From positions 124,001 to 188,000 of the forward strand of contig NZ_ATTQ01000012.1 of assembly GCF_000419765.1 (NCBI RefSeq): a stretch of 64,000 nucleotides of DNA. Direction: 5' to 3'. Source of the stretch: Rhizobium mongolense USDA 1844 (lineage in GTDB: Bacteria; Pseudomonadota; Alphaproteobacteria; Rhizobiales; Rhizobiaceae). The translations under genes were made by a program, and so were the position numbers. The notes under the pieces were generated by a model. That model was given only the letters and a program-made list of their open reading frames with translations. It searched no databases and was not told the DNA's origin. The first letter of the stretch is position 1; the number at the start of each line of letters is the position of its first letter. Below, piece after piece: positions 34,435-43,303 of this stretch.

Positions 34435-35181
34435 ATGACAAGACGTGAGCGCGCAGTCCGAAACTGCGCAGAGGGTAACGCTTTTCCGCTTTCCACCGCC
34501 GTTCGCACCGGCGAGCTGAACGCCGAACTGAAGCGCCGGCTGGAGGACATGACGAAAGCCGCAGGCTTCGACTATTACCTTCTCGTGGCCTTTCCGCGCG
34601 CCGACAGCACGACTTTTCTCGAAAATCGCGTTATCAGCAACTGGCCGCAGAACCTTACCAATCTCTACGACGAGGTCGATCTGTTCTATTGCAGCCGGCT
34701 GGTAGGCGCACTGAAGCGAACGATCATACCGGTTTTCTGCGATGCCAGCCCATTCGCCGGTGGTGCCGCTAATCAGGAGAATCGCCGGCTCAATGCGCTG
34801 TTCCAGATGCATGGACTGCAGAACACGATCGGCTTTTCGCTGCACGACGCTGACCTGAAGCAATACATATTCGCCTTCTCCGGCAGCCGTTCTGCGCTTT
34901 CGCGCGAGGAGGAGATGAGCCTTCTCTATGCCGCGATGGAAGCGCTCGACCGATTCAGTAGCGAGAACCGCACAGACGGCGGGCCATTGGAAAATCTTAC
35001 CCGCCGCGAGATCGAATGCTTGCGCTGGTCGGCGGCGGGCAAGAGTAGCGACGAGATTGCAATCATCCTCGACCTCTCGTCGCATACGGTGGCCGGCTAT
35101 CTCAAGGGCGCGATGCGCAAGCTCGATTCGGTAAACCGTATGCAAGCCGTCGCCCGCGCCTTCCGCTACAGGCTGCTGTAA
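34435..35181 (+). CDS. LuxR-family transcriptional regulator (solo), atypical AHL-binding domain
   Basis: A 248-residue protein with an autoinducer-binding-like domain (about 25-165) and a C-terminal LuxR helix-turn-helix (about 180-245: LTRREIECLRWSAAGKSSDEIA, DLSSHTVAGYLKGAMRKL read in parts). In the ligand pocket, NWPQNLTNLYDEVDLFYCSRLV keeps the Tyr but replaces the usual Trp by Leu and the lactone-binding Asp-Pro by Ser-Arg, so it may not bind a classical acyl-homoserine lactone. No luxI partner is nearby. ATG 34435 has GAGGA seven bases before it; the reading from 34324 adds 37 unconserved residues. It is divergent from sciP. Confidence 0.85.
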   Translation: MTRRERAVRNCAEGNAFPLSTAVRTGELNAELKRRLEDMTKAAGFDYYLLVAFPRADSTTFLENRVISNWPQNLTNLYDEVDLFYCSRLVGALKRTIIPVFCDASPFAGGAANQENRRLNALFQMHGLQNTIGFSLHDADLKQYIFAFSGSRSALSREEEMSLLYAAMEALDRFSSENRTDGGPLENLTRREIECLRWSAAGKSSDEIAIILDLSSHTVAGYLKGAMRKLDSVNRMQAVARAFRYRLL

Positions 35182-35186
35182 GCCGC

Positions 35187-35339
35187 TCAAAGCAGAATGG
35201 CGCTAACCTCGATCTTACCGGCGCCGGGTTCGTATTGGGCGGTGCCGGTATGAATGATCGAAAGCCAGTCGCCGCTCGCAAGCTGCGCGAGGCCGAATGC
35301 CGGTGTTCGCTGAGCTGCACGCCACTTCTCTTTTGATTT
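35187..35339 (-). pseudogene. In-frame open remnant directly behind the cysQ stop codon
   Basis: After the cysQ TAA (35342-35340) the same frame stays open for 50 sense codons up to TGA at 35189-35187. The sequence looks protein-like, for example AFGLAQLASGDWLSIIHTG and YEPGAGKIEVSAILL, and not like random frame. It contains no ATG, GTG or TTG, so it cannot be translated on its own. It may be the 3' end of a gene lost by deletion, or a readthrough tail. I do not recognise the family. Confidence 0.45.
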
Positions 35340-36158
35340 TTAAGGGTTTTCGCCCGAAGCCATGCGCATCTGCAAAGCCGTTTCCTTGCCGCCCCAGGAG
35401 ATGAAGTCGGGATTGGCGAAGTCGAAATCCGCCTTGCCGCCGGTTTTGCCGTAGGTCAGCGGTAATCCGTCCATGGTAACGGTCGTGCCGCCCGCAGCGC
35501 GCAGGACCGCGTCGCCCGCCGCCGTGTCCCATTCCATCGTCCGGCCGAAGCGCGGATAGACGTCGGCCTTTCCCTCTGCAAGCAGGCAGAATTTCAGCGA
35601 AGAGCCGATATTGGTGCATTGCGAGATCGCCTGCTCGATGAGAAAGCTGTCGGTCGCGGGACTTTTGTGGCTGCGGCTTGCAAGAGCGTGGCGCTTGGCA
35701 GGGGGTGCGCGGACCGTGATTGCAATGCGTTCCGTCACCGTAAAATCGGCGCCGACGAGGAGCTTTTCCGCGTGTCCTGCCTTGCCTGCAAAAGCAATAC
35801 CGAGTGCCGGTGCATAGACGATGCCCGCAAGCGGCACGCCATGCTCCACATAGGCAATGTTGACCGTGAATTCGCGCCGTCTGTCGACGAATTCGCGCGT
35901 GCCGTCGAGCGGGTCGACAAGGAAAAAAGCCTTTCCCTCGATATCCGGCACGTGACCGGCCGCCACCGATTCTTCGGCAATCACCGGAATATCCGGATAG
36001 CTGCGCGCAAGATGGGCCAGGATGATCCGCTCCGCTTCTTCGTCCGCGCGGGTCACGGGACTTGAATCTGCTTTCGTCGCGACAGCGCACCCTTCTTCGA
36101 AGATCGCGATGATCGTTCTACCCGCCTCAAGCGCCGCCTTTTCGAATATCGCTAACAT
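35340..36158 (-). CDS. cysQ: 3'(2'),5'-bisphosphate nucleotidase CysQ (inositol-monophosphatase fold)
   Basis: The 272-residue Mg-dependent, Li-sensitive phosphatase family protein removes the 3'-phosphate from PAP/PAPS, by-products of sulfate activation. Metal-binding motifs are VIAEES (59-64), VDPLDGTREFV (81-91) and the C-terminal EWDTAAGDAVLRAAGG. ATG 36158 has a GAGGGG site upstream; a longer reading to 36335 has no support. No sulfate-assimilation genes adjoin it. The C-terminus is followed in frame by the remnant at 35187-35339. Confidence 0.9.
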   Translation of the reverse strand: MLAIFEKAALEAGRTIIAIFEEGCAVATKADSSPVTRADEEAERIILAHLARSYPDIPVIAEESVAAGHVPDIEGKAFFLVDPLDGTREFVDRRREFTVNIAYVEHGVPLAGIVYAPALGIAFAGKAGHAEKLLVGADFTVTERIAITVRAPPAKRHALASRSHKSPATDSFLIEQAISQCTNIGSSLKFCLLAEGKADVYPRFGRTMEWDTAAGDAVLRAAGGTTVTMDGLPLTYGKTGGKADFDFANPDFISWGGKETALQMRMASGENP

Positions 36159-36458
36159 GTTCCCCTCAACGGATGTCAGCATCCGGAAGCAATATAAAGA
36201 GATATATGGTGATCGAGCCACCTTTTTGCGCGGGGCAGCTGTCATTTGAGAAAATAGATTGCTGGCCTCCGCGATGGCAACGGGCCATACGAGGGGCAAA
36301 TGGTTCTTCATCAGGACAATCGGAATTCTCCACAACGTATGTTAGCGCAGGGTCCATTAGCACCACATCATAATTGATTCGACTGCATGCCTCCGCTGTG
36401 ATCCACTCGACTGGGCATGTGCCGCCGCCCTGAAGGCTGCGAACCTAAGGAGCTCCAC
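36159..36458. other. 300-bp divergent spacer, no feature recognised
   Basis: The gap between cysQ and the VOC gene is somewhat AT-rich. I see no convincing gene, hairpin or repeat other than the AAGGAG ribosome site at 36448-36453 for the next gene. Confidence 0.5.
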
Positions 36459-37148
36459 ATGAGCAATAGCCAGGAGCACAGCAAAACTGTTGTCGAGACT
36501 CCAAGAACGCAGACGATCGACATGAAGCTCGAGATCGTCGTTATTCCTGTTTCGGACGTGGATCGCGCTAAGGGCTTTTACAGCGATCTGGGTTGGAGGC
36601 TCGACGCCGATTTCGCCGCCGATGAGGGCTTTCGCGTAATCCAGTTTACGCCGCCTGGCTCCGGGTGCTCGGTTATCTTCGGCCAGAACGTCACCGCAGC
36701 AGCACCCGGCTCCGCGCGGGGCTTATACCTAATCGTCTCCGACATCAACGCCGCCCGACGCGAGTTGCTCGGCCACGGGGTCGAGGTCAGCGAGGTGTTC
36801 CACGACGCCAGCGGCGTGTACGCTGGCACCGACGAACCCTACCTGTTTGGGCGGCTCCGGATCCCTGGTCCGGATCCCGAGCATCGCAGCTACCGTTCGT
36901 TCGCCTCATTCAGCGATCCAGATGGTAACGGCTGGTTGCTCCAGGAGATTACCGCCCGATTGCCCGGACGTGTGAACGCCGACGACACGACATTCACCTC
37001 GTCCACAGAGCTCGCGGCCGCCCTCCGGCGTGCGGCTACCGCGCACGGCGAGCACGAGAAGCTGACAGGCGAGTACGATGAGGGCTGGCCGGACTGGTAC
37101 GCCGAGTACATCGTCAGCGAGCAGGCCGGCAAGCAGCTGCCATCGTAA
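36459..37148 (+). CDS. VOC/glyoxalase-family protein
   Basis: A 229-residue protein with one vicinal-oxygen-chelate module at about 20-165 (MKLEIVVIPVSDVDRAKGFY at its start; FASFSDPDGNGWLLQEI with the metal-binding Glu) and a C-terminal helical extension (about 170-229) ending WPDWYAEYIVSEQAG. The VOC core is found in glyoxalases, dioxygenases and resistance proteins, so no reaction can be assigned. AAGGAG at 36448-36453 fixes ATG 36459; the earlier ATG lacks a site. Its strongly GC-rich third positions differ a little from nearby genes and could reflect transfer. Confidence 0.8.
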   Translation: MSNSQEHSKTVVETPRTQTIDMKLEIVVIPVSDVDRAKGFYSDLGWRLDADFAADEGFRVIQFTPPGSGCSVIFGQNVTAAAPGSARGLYLIVSDINAARRELLGHGVEVSEVFHDASGVYAGTDEPYLFGRLRIPGPDPEHRSYRSFASFSDPDGNGWLLQEITARLPGRVNADDTTFTSSTELAAALRRAATAHGEHEKLTGEYDEGWPDWYAEYIVSEQAGKQLPS

Positions 37149-37295
37149 GGGGCGGTACGGACGGCAACCACGACGGTCGTTGCAAAGGCATGTCTGTTTT
37201 GCGCCACCGAGACCGGACATTGCCAATGATGCCGCGAATGCCGCGTCTCGCCCGTTCTGCGGGTGGGTTCCAGCAGGTCTATCCCTCTTCGTTCG

Positions 37296-37778
37296 CTACA
37301 GCCACCGCCGGACGCGGGCTTTGTAGGCGAGATAGACGTCGCCGAACTTCCGCTCGAGATAGGCCTCCTCGCGGGCGACCACGCCGTAGCGGATGACGAG
37401 ATAGAACGGCACCAATAGGAGGATGAGCCACAGACTGTCGATGGCGATGGCCAAGCCGATGAGGCCGAGGAACATGCCGATATAGATCGGGTTGCGCGTG
37501 AAGCGATAAGGTCCCTCGTCGACAATCGTCGCCGTTGGTTGGGTGGTCTGGATCTGCGTCCCCGCACGGCGGAAGGTTCCCGCCGCCCAGATCAGCAGCG
37601 CCAGGCCGGCGAGGAACACGATGCCGCCAAGCGCGCCGGCCGGCATCGCGGCCGGCAGGAACGGCAGCTGATAGAGCCAGTCGAGCGCGAGCGCGGCAAT
37701 TACAGCGAGCGCCCAGGCGATCGGCGGCCGTACCGCCGCGCCTGAACTGTCGCGCCAATTCCCGCTTACCTCGTTCAT
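37296..37778 (-). CDS. Isoprenylcysteine carboxyl methyltransferase (ICMT)-family membrane protein
   Basis: The 160-residue protein has four hydrophobic segments and the family signature: GPYRFTRNPIYIGMFLGLIG, then REEAYLERKFGDVYLAYKAR near the C-terminus, which binds S-adenosylmethionine in relatives. Bacteria lack prenylated CaaX proteins, so the substrate here is probably a lipid, isoprenoid or other small molecule. It lies alone, convergent with the VOC gene. Confidence 0.82.
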   Translation of the reverse strand: MNEVSGNWRDSSGAAVRPPIAWALAVIAALALDWLYQLPFLPAAMPAGALGGIVFLAGLALLIWAAGTFRRAGTQIQTTQPTATIVDEGPYRFTRNPIYIGMFLGLIGLAIAIDSLWLILLLVPFYLVIRYGVVAREEAYLERKFGDVYLAYKARVRRWL

Positions 37779-38109
37779 GCCGCAACCCGCCCGATCTGCT
37801 CCCCTGGCCTACCTGGGCCCTACCACCAGTGGGAGCTTACGTTGCTTCGAAAGAGATTTGAAGTCAGAGGGTGGACAGCCAAGGATCGGATTCGGCCGAC
37901 ACTTCTCGCTATGCAAATGTCAGCTCCAGAGACGCGACGGATTTTGACTTAAGATGCATGTTTTCCGATGAAGCGGCTGACCTTTGTAATCGCGCAAGAT
38001 CCGCCCCGCCTCAGCTCAAAGGGTGACTGCCTGGAACAAAGGGCGGGCGGGCGTGTTAACCGGCGGAACCCACCGCGTTGAAGCTCCGACTCTTTTCCGT
38101 GAGACCAAT
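37779..38109. other. 331-bp divergent spacer, nothing recognised
   Basis: The gap between the ICMT-like gene and the second VOC gene contains no convincing ORF, repeat or terminator that I can see. Confidence 0.5.
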
Positions 38110-38502
38110 ATGGCCATCCATTTCAATCATACCATCCTGTCGGCTCGAGACAGTAAGGCCTCGGCAGATTTCCTGGCCGATATGCTGGGTCTGTCGCCGC
38201 CGCGGAGCTGGGGGCCGTTCCACATGGTCACGACCGACAACGATGCAAATCTCGACTATATGAATACGAAAGGTGAGATCGTACGCCAACACTACGCCTT
38301 CCTGGTCGGTGACGCAGAATTCAACGCGATATTCAATCGAATTCGAGAGCGAAACCTTCGTTACTGGGCTGATCCTGGCCAGAGAAAGCCAGGCGAAACC
38401 AATGACCATGACGGCGGACGCGGTCTCTATTTCGAAGATCCGAACGGTCACCTGCTCGAAATCATCACGCGTCCTTATGGCAGCAGCGGCTGGAATCCGT
38501 GA
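38110..38502 (+). CDS. VOC-family protein, single domain
   Basis: A 130-residue glyoxalase/bleomycin-resistance/dioxygenase-fold protein. It opens with FNHTILSARDSKASADFLAD, has the conserved QHYAFLVGDAEFNAIF in the middle, and ends with GRGLYFEDPNGHLLEIITRPYG containing a putative metal-binding Glu. The layout of metal ligands (His near residue 6, His near 64, Glu near 118) is complete. ATG 38110 was chosen because homology starts there; the reading from 38023 adds 29 residues. Substrate unknown. Confidence 0.8.
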   Translation: MAIHFNHTILSARDSKASADFLADMLGLSPPRSWGPFHMVTTDNDANLDYMNTKGEIVRQHYAFLVGDAEFNAIFNRIRERNLRYWADPGQRKPGETNDHDGGRGLYFEDPNGHLLEIITRPYGSSGWNP

Positions 38503-38900
38503 GAGTTGGCACTGGCGCGTTATTGCAACGCCCCACAGGCCGTTCTGAAACTTTTTTGCGTTTGGCCTTTGTATTTCGTAGGAATTTGCCAAAAGTTCCG
38601 GTTTTATGGAATAAGTGCCATCCTTAAAGCTGCTCGCCTTGCCCGCCCCGCAGGCGATTTGGTTAATGCACAGCCGGTTTCTGGCTAAAATTTCCTCAGG
38701 GAATGCCTCTTTAATGTGGATTTTGGTCCGAAACGCGCCATTTACGTCCGTTTCGCCAAGAATCTGACCCAGTAAAGCCTTTTTGTCTTCACATTTTCGC
38801 GGAAAACGGTATGGATGCCGCATATGAGGTTCCGATAAAAGGGAACTACAGACCAAAAAGAGATGCAGTCATGTTGGCTCGCATCCAGGGGAAATGACAT
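38503..38900. promoter_or_regulatory. 398-bp region upstream of livH, probable operon promoter
   Basis: No gene is seen. It should hold the promoter of the livHMGF operon, which has none of its own upstream neighbours on the same strand in the last 390 bp. I cannot point to a single convincing -35/-10 pair or sigma-54 site. Confidence 0.4.
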
Positions 38901-39803
38901 ATGGAGTATTTCGTCCAGCAGCTCTTCAATGGGCTGACGCTCGGATCCATCTATGGCCTTGTCGCTATTGGCTACACGATGGTTTATGGCATTATCGGCA
39001 TGATCAATTTCGCCCATGGCGATATCTTCATGCTCGGTGGTTTCGCAGCTCTAATCGTCTTTCTCGTTCTCACATCCATCTTTGCAGGCTTTCCGGTCGC
39101 AGTTCTTCTGCTGCTGATGCTGATCGTTGCGATGCTGATGACGAGTTTGTGGAATTGGACGATCGAGCGTGTTGCATACCGGCCGCTGCGCGGTTCCTTC
39201 CGCTTGGCGCCGCTGATCACCGCGATCGGCATGTCGATCACGCTGTCCAACTTCATCCAGGTGACGCAGGGTCCGCGCAACAAGCCGATTCCGCCGCTCG
39301 TGGGTTCGGTTTACAATATCGGCGGTATTTCGATCTCGCTGAAGCAGATCATCATCATCCTCATCACCGTGGTGCTGCTGGCCGCCTTCTGGTACATCGT
39401 CAACCGCACGGCGCTCGGACGCGCCCAGCGCGCGACGGAGCAGGACCGCAAGATGGCCGCTCTTCTCGGCGTCAATGTCGATCAGACGATCTCCATCACC
39501 TTCATTATGGGCGCGGCGCTCGCCGCTGTCGCCGGCACGATGTACCTGATGTATTATGGCGTCGCCTCGTTCAACGACGGCTTCACGCCGGGCGTCAAGG
39601 CGTTTACCGCAGCCGTTCTCGGCGGCATCGGGTCGTTGCCGGGTGCCGTTCTCGGCGGACTGATGATCGGCCTCATCGAATCGCTCTGGTCCGCCTACTT
39701 CACGATCGCCTACAAGGATGTCGCGACTTTTGCGATCCTCGCTTTCGTCCTGATCTTCAAGCCGACCGGCATTCTCGGACGGCCGGAAGTCGAGAAGGTA
39801 TAA
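38901..39803 (+). CDS. livH: Branched-chain amino acid ABC transporter permease LivH
   Basis: A 300-residue permease with eight or so membrane segments. It begins YFVQQLFNGLTLGSIYGLVA, the family-typical start, and has GMINFAHGDIFMLGGFAA and the coupling-loop region GRAQRATEQDRKMAALLGVN. It forms the inner-membrane channel together with LivM for uptake of Leu, Ile, Val and often other amino acids. ATG 38901 follows GGGGA at about 38889-38893. First gene of a compact operon; livM starts 4 bp after its stop. Confidence 0.95.
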   Translation: MEYFVQQLFNGLTLGSIYGLVAIGYTMVYGIIGMINFAHGDIFMLGGFAALIVFLVLTSIFAGFPVAVLLLLMLIVAMLMTSLWNWTIERVAYRPLRGSFRLAPLITAIGMSITLSNFIQVTQGPRNKPIPPLVGSVYNIGGISISLKQIIIILITVVLLAAFWYIVNRTALGRAQRATEQDRKMAALLGVNVDQTISITFIMGAALAAVAGTMYLMYYGVASFNDGFTPGVKAFTAAVLGGIGSLPGAVLGGLMIGLIESLWSAYFTIAYKDVATFAILAFVLIFKPTGILGRPEVEKV

Positions 39804-39807
39804 CATC

Positions 39808-41199
39808 ATGGCAAACATCGAAAATTCTGCTGGCAAGCCCGCACCCGGGCTTGTCCAGAAAGGCCTTACGGAAGCCTTATTCGCGGCCCTCCTTTCCCTC
39901 GGTCTGTTCGTTCTCTATGTCGGCCTCAAGACCGACCAGAACATCAACAACGAGCTCATCATCGTTCAGCGCTGGGGCCTGCTTGCGATCTTCGTGGCGA
40001 TCGCTGCGATCAGCCGCTTCGTGATAGTCGTTTTCGTCAAGCCGAACATCGACAAGCGCAAGCTTGCCAAGGCGAAGCACGGCGAGCTCGACATCTCGAC
40101 CGAGAAGGGTTTTCTCCGCCAGCATTTCCTGAAAATCGCGCTGGTCGCGCTTCTGCTCTATCCGGTGGCCATCTACGCGGCTTTCGGTGCGCAAGGCTCG
40201 CTGAAATGGGTCGACAACTTCGGCATCCAGATTCTCATCTATGTGATGCTCGCATGGGGCCTGAACATCGTCGTCGGCCTTGCCGGTCTGCTCGACCTCG
40301 GTTACGTCGCCTTCTACGCGGTCGGTGCCTATTCCTATGCGCTGCTCTCCAGCTATTTCGGCCTGTCCTTCTGGCTTCTGCTGCCGATGTCGGGCATCCT
40401 GGCGGCGCTTTGGGGTGTCATCCTCGGCTTCCCCGTCCTGCGTTTGCGCGGCGACTATCTCGCCATCGTGACACTCGCCTTCGGTGAAATCATCCGTCTC
40501 GTGCTCATCAACTGGACGGCCGTGACCAAGGGCACCTTCGGCATCTCGGGCATCCCGAAGGCGACGCTGTTCGGCATTCCTTTCGATGCGACGTCGGGCG
40601 GCTTTGCCAAGCTCATGGGCCTTCCGATGTCGTCGGCCTATTACAAGATCTTCCTCTTCTATCTGATCCTGGGCCTCTGCATGCTGACGGCCTACGTCAC
40701 GATCAGGCTTCGCCGCATGCCGATCGGCCGTGCCTGGGAAGCGCTGCGCGAAGACGAAATCGCCTGCCGTTCGCTCGGCATCAATACGGTCACGACCAAG
40801 CTCACAGCCTTTGCGACCGGTGCGATGTTCGGCGGCGTTGCCGGCTCGTTCTTCGCAGTGCGCCAGGGCTTCGTCTCTCCGGAATCCTTCGTGTTCCTGG
40901 AATCGGCCGTCATCCTGGCCATCGTCGTCCTCGGCGGCATGGGCTCGCTGACCGGTATTGCGATTGCTGCGCTCGTCATGGTCGGCGGGACAGAATTGCT
41001 GCGCGAGATGGACTTCCTGAAAGCCGTCTTCGGTCCGGATTTCACGCCGGAACTCTACCGCATGCTTCTCTTCGGCCTCGCCATGGTCGTCGTCATGCTG
41101 TTCAAGCCGCGCGGCTTCGTCGGCTCGCGTGAACCGACTGCCTTCCTCAAGGAGCGCAGGGCAGTTTCCGGAAGCTTTATCAAGGAGGGGCACGGCTGA
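39808..41199 (+). CDS. livM: Branched-chain amino acid ABC transporter permease LivM
   Basis: At 463 residues this is the second permease, longer than LivH because of an N-terminal extension with two extra hydrophobic segments and a charged loop (about 1-120). The core contains GLNIVVGLAGLLDLGYVAFYAVGAY in pieces, and the coupling-loop motif GRAWEALREDEIACRSLGIN. The stop codon overlaps the livG start (TGATG), which ensures coupled translation. Confidence 0.95.
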   Translation: MANIENSAGKPAPGLVQKGLTEALFAALLSLGLFVLYVGLKTDQNINNELIIVQRWGLLAIFVAIAAISRFVIVVFVKPNIDKRKLAKAKHGELDISTEKGFLRQHFLKIALVALLLYPVAIYAAFGAQGSLKWVDNFGIQILIYVMLAWGLNIVVGLAGLLDLGYVAFYAVGAYSYALLSSYFGLSFWLLLPMSGILAALWGVILGFPVLRLRGDYLAIVTLAFGEIIRLVLINWTAVTKGTFGISGIPKATLFGIPFDATSGGFAKLMGLPMSSAYYKIFLFYLILGLCMLTAYVTIRLRRMPIGRAWEALREDEIACRSLGINTVTTKLTAFATGAMFGGVAGSFFAVRQGFVSPESFVFLESAVILAIVVLGGMGSLTGIAIAALVMVGGTELLREMDFLKAVFGPDFTPELYRMLLFGLAMVVVMLFKPRGFVGSREPTAFLKERRAVSGSFIKEGHG

Positions 41200-42077
41200 T
41201 GAGCCCCGCAGAAATGACGACAATGTCCAGCGATACCCTGCTCAAGGTCGAGCATCTGTCGATGAAGTTCGGTGGCCTCATGGCCATCAACGACCTGTCC
41301 TTCGAAGCCAAGCGCGGTGACATTACCGCGCTGATCGGGCCGAACGGCGCCGGCAAGACGACCGTCTTCAACTGCATCACCGGCTTCTACAAGCCGACGA
41401 TGGGAATGATCACACTGAACCAGCAGAGCGGAAAGCAGTACCTGCTCGAGCGCCTGCCGGATTTCCGCATCACCAAGGAAGCTCGTGTCGCGCGTACCTT
41501 CCAGAACATCCGCCTATTCTCAGGCCTCACTGTTCTGGAGAACCTGCTCGTTGCCCAGCACAACAAGCTGATGAAGGCATCGGGCTATACGATCCTCGGC
41601 CTTCTCAACATCGGCCCGTACAGGAAAGAGGCTGCAGCATCCATCGAGCTCGCACGCTTCTGGCTGGAAAAGGCCGATCTGATCAGCCGCGCCGACGATC
41701 CTGCAGGCGATCTGCCCTATGGCGCGCAGCGGCGTCTCGAAATCGCCCGCGCCATGTGCACGGAGCCGGAATTGCTCTGCCTCGACGAGCCCGCCGCCGG
41801 CCTCAATCCGCGTGAATCGGCGGCTCTCAACGCATTGCTGCAGGGAATTCGCGCCGATACCGGTACGTCGATCCTGCTCATCGAACACGATATGTCGGTG
41901 GTCATGGAAATCTCCGACCATGTCGTGGTGCTGGAATACGGGCAGAAGATTTCCGACGGCACGCCGGAGCATGTGAAGAACGACCCGAAGGTCATCGCGG
42001 CCTATCTCGGTGTCGAGGATAAGGAAGTGGAAGAGGTCATCGCAACTGTCGAGAGCCTCGAAGGGGGCGCAAACTGA
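41199..42077 (+). CDS. livG: Branched-chain amino acid ABC transporter ATPase LivG
   Basis: The 292-residue ATPase has the Walker A motif GPNGAGKTTV, the LivG-type Q-loop in ARTFQNIRLFSGLTV, a degenerate signature (LPYGAQRRLEIARAM), Walker B LLCLDEPAAGLNP and the H-loop LIEHDMSVVM. It pairs with LivF to power the LivHM channel. ATG 41199 overlaps the livM stop and has AAGGAGGGG upstream; an internal ATG at 41223 is possible. livF follows with a TGATG overlap. Confidence 0.95.
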   Translation: MSPAEMTTMSSDTLLKVEHLSMKFGGLMAINDLSFEAKRGDITALIGPNGAGKTTVFNCITGFYKPTMGMITLNQQSGKQYLLERLPDFRITKEARVARTFQNIRLFSGLTVLENLLVAQHNKLMKASGYTILGLLNIGPYRKEAAASIELARFWLEKADLISRADDPAGDLPYGAQRRLEIARAMCTEPELLCLDEPAAGLNPRESAALNALLQGIRADTGTSILLIEHDMSVVMEISDHVVVLEYGQKISDGTPEHVKNDPKVIAAYLGVEDKEVEEVIATVESLEGGAN

Positions 42078-42805
42078 TGGCCGGCGAACAGCTTCTCAAG
42101 GTTCAGGGCGTCGAAACCTATTACGGCAATATCCGTGCGCTCGCGGGCATCGATGTCGACGTCAACAAGGGTGAGATCGTCAGCCTCATCGGCGCCAACG
42201 GCGCCGGAAAGTCGACGCTGATGATGACAATCTGCGGCAGCCCGCAGGCGCGCACTGGCGCGGTGATCTTCGAAGGGCGCGACATCACTCGCATGCCGAC
42301 GCATGACATCGCGCGGCTTCGCATTGCGCAGTCGCCGGAAGGCCGCCGCATCTTCCCGCGTATGACCGTCACGGAAAACCTGCAGATGGGTGCGGGCCTC
42401 GACAACCTCAAACATTTCAACGAGGACGTCGAGAAGATCTTTACGCTGTTCCCGCGCCTCAAGGAACGCCACGCGCAGCGCGGCGGCACGCTTTCCGGCG
42501 GCGAGCAGCAGATGCTGTCGATCGGCCGTGCGCTGATGGCGCGCCCGAAGCTCCTGCTTCTCGACGAGCCGTCGCTCGGTCTCGCGCCGCTGATCGTCAA
42601 GGGTATTTTCGAGGCGATTAAGAAGCTCAACGAGCAGGAAGGCCTCACCGTTTTCCTCGTCGAGCAGAATGCATTTGCTGCCCTGAAGCTCTCGCACCGC
42701 GCTTACGTGATGGTGAACGGCAAGGTAACGATGAGCGGGTCCGGCAAGGAACTGCTCGCCAATCCGGAAGTCCGTGCCGCCTATCTCGAAGGCGGAAGAC
42801 ATTGA
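42077..42805 (+). CDS. livF: Branched-chain amino acid ABC transporter ATPase LivF
   Basis: A 242-residue ATPase with Walker A GANGAGKSTLM, the signature GGTLSGGEQQMLSIGRALM, Walker B LLLLDEPSLGLAP and H-loop LVEQNAF. The C-terminal HRAYVMVNGKVTMSG is standard for LivF. It starts on the livG stop and is followed 24 bp later by a small membrane-protein gene. Confidence 0.95.
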   Translation: MAGEQLLKVQGVETYYGNIRALAGIDVDVNKGEIVSLIGANGAGKSTLMMTICGSPQARTGAVIFEGRDITRMPTHDIARLRIAQSPEGRRIFPRMTVTENLQMGAGLDNLKHFNEDVEKIFTLFPRLKERHAQRGGTLSGGEQQMLSIGRALMARPKLLLLDEPSLGLAPLIVKGIFEAIKKLNEQEGLTVFLVEQNAFAALKLSHRAYVMVNGKVTMSGSGKELLANPEVRAAYLEGGRH

Positions 42806-42829
42806 GCCGGGCAGAAGGGAGAGTTTGAT

Positions 42830-43183
42830 ATGCAGGGACTTTTCTTCGAACCGGATACGGGCGTGCGGATGGTCATCCGCGGGCTGGTCGTGCTGATCGG
42901 GTTCTGGACGGCATGGCGCGCCGGCAGGGCTGCAGCTGAAAGCTGGAGCAATTATCCGCTGGTCGTCGTCTACACCTTCCTGCTCGCCTGGGTGATGCAG
43001 TTCCTGCATCATGCGCTCTTCAACGGGCCAATGCTCAGCGCCTTCTTTTATGTCATAGATTTTGTGCTGCTGCTCGTCTTCTCGACGGCGGGTTTCCGTT
43101 ATCGCCGCACCAATCAGATGGTCAACAACTATTACTGGCTGTACGAAAAAACTTCCGCGTTCTCGTGGAAGAACAAACATTGA
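42830..43183 (+). CDS. Small membrane protein in the liv operon (DUF6867-like)
   Basis: A 117-residue protein with three hydrophobic segments (about 15-35, 44-62 and 68-88) and a C-terminal RYRRTNQMVNNYYWLYEK cytoplasmic tail. It is placed between livF and the binding-protein gene. I believe this family occurs at this position in several rhizobia, but no function is described. A role as an accessory subunit or assembly factor of the transporter is suggested only by its constant neighbours. Confidence 0.75.
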   Translation: MQGLFFEPDTGVRMVIRGLVVLIGFWTAWRAGRAAAESWSNYPLVVVYTFLLAWVMQFLHHALFNGPMLSAFFYVIDFVLLLVFSTAGFRYRRTNQMVNNYYWLYEKTSAFSWKNKH

Positions 43184-43303
43184 CAGTCCGTTGAAACTAG
43201 GCATGAATTGCCTTCAGAGTGGAACAGCTTTCCTGGCGCAGTCAATGGTGGGTAATGCGCCGGGTCTAGGACCGGAACCCGCCCAAAAATTGGGAGTAAA
43301 AAT

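Noticed and set aside
35102..35320. Separate 72-codon ORF at the 3' side of cysQ
   Set aside because: Overlaps the end of the LuxR gene and reads as basic low-information sequence; the cysQ-frame remnant is more protein-like.
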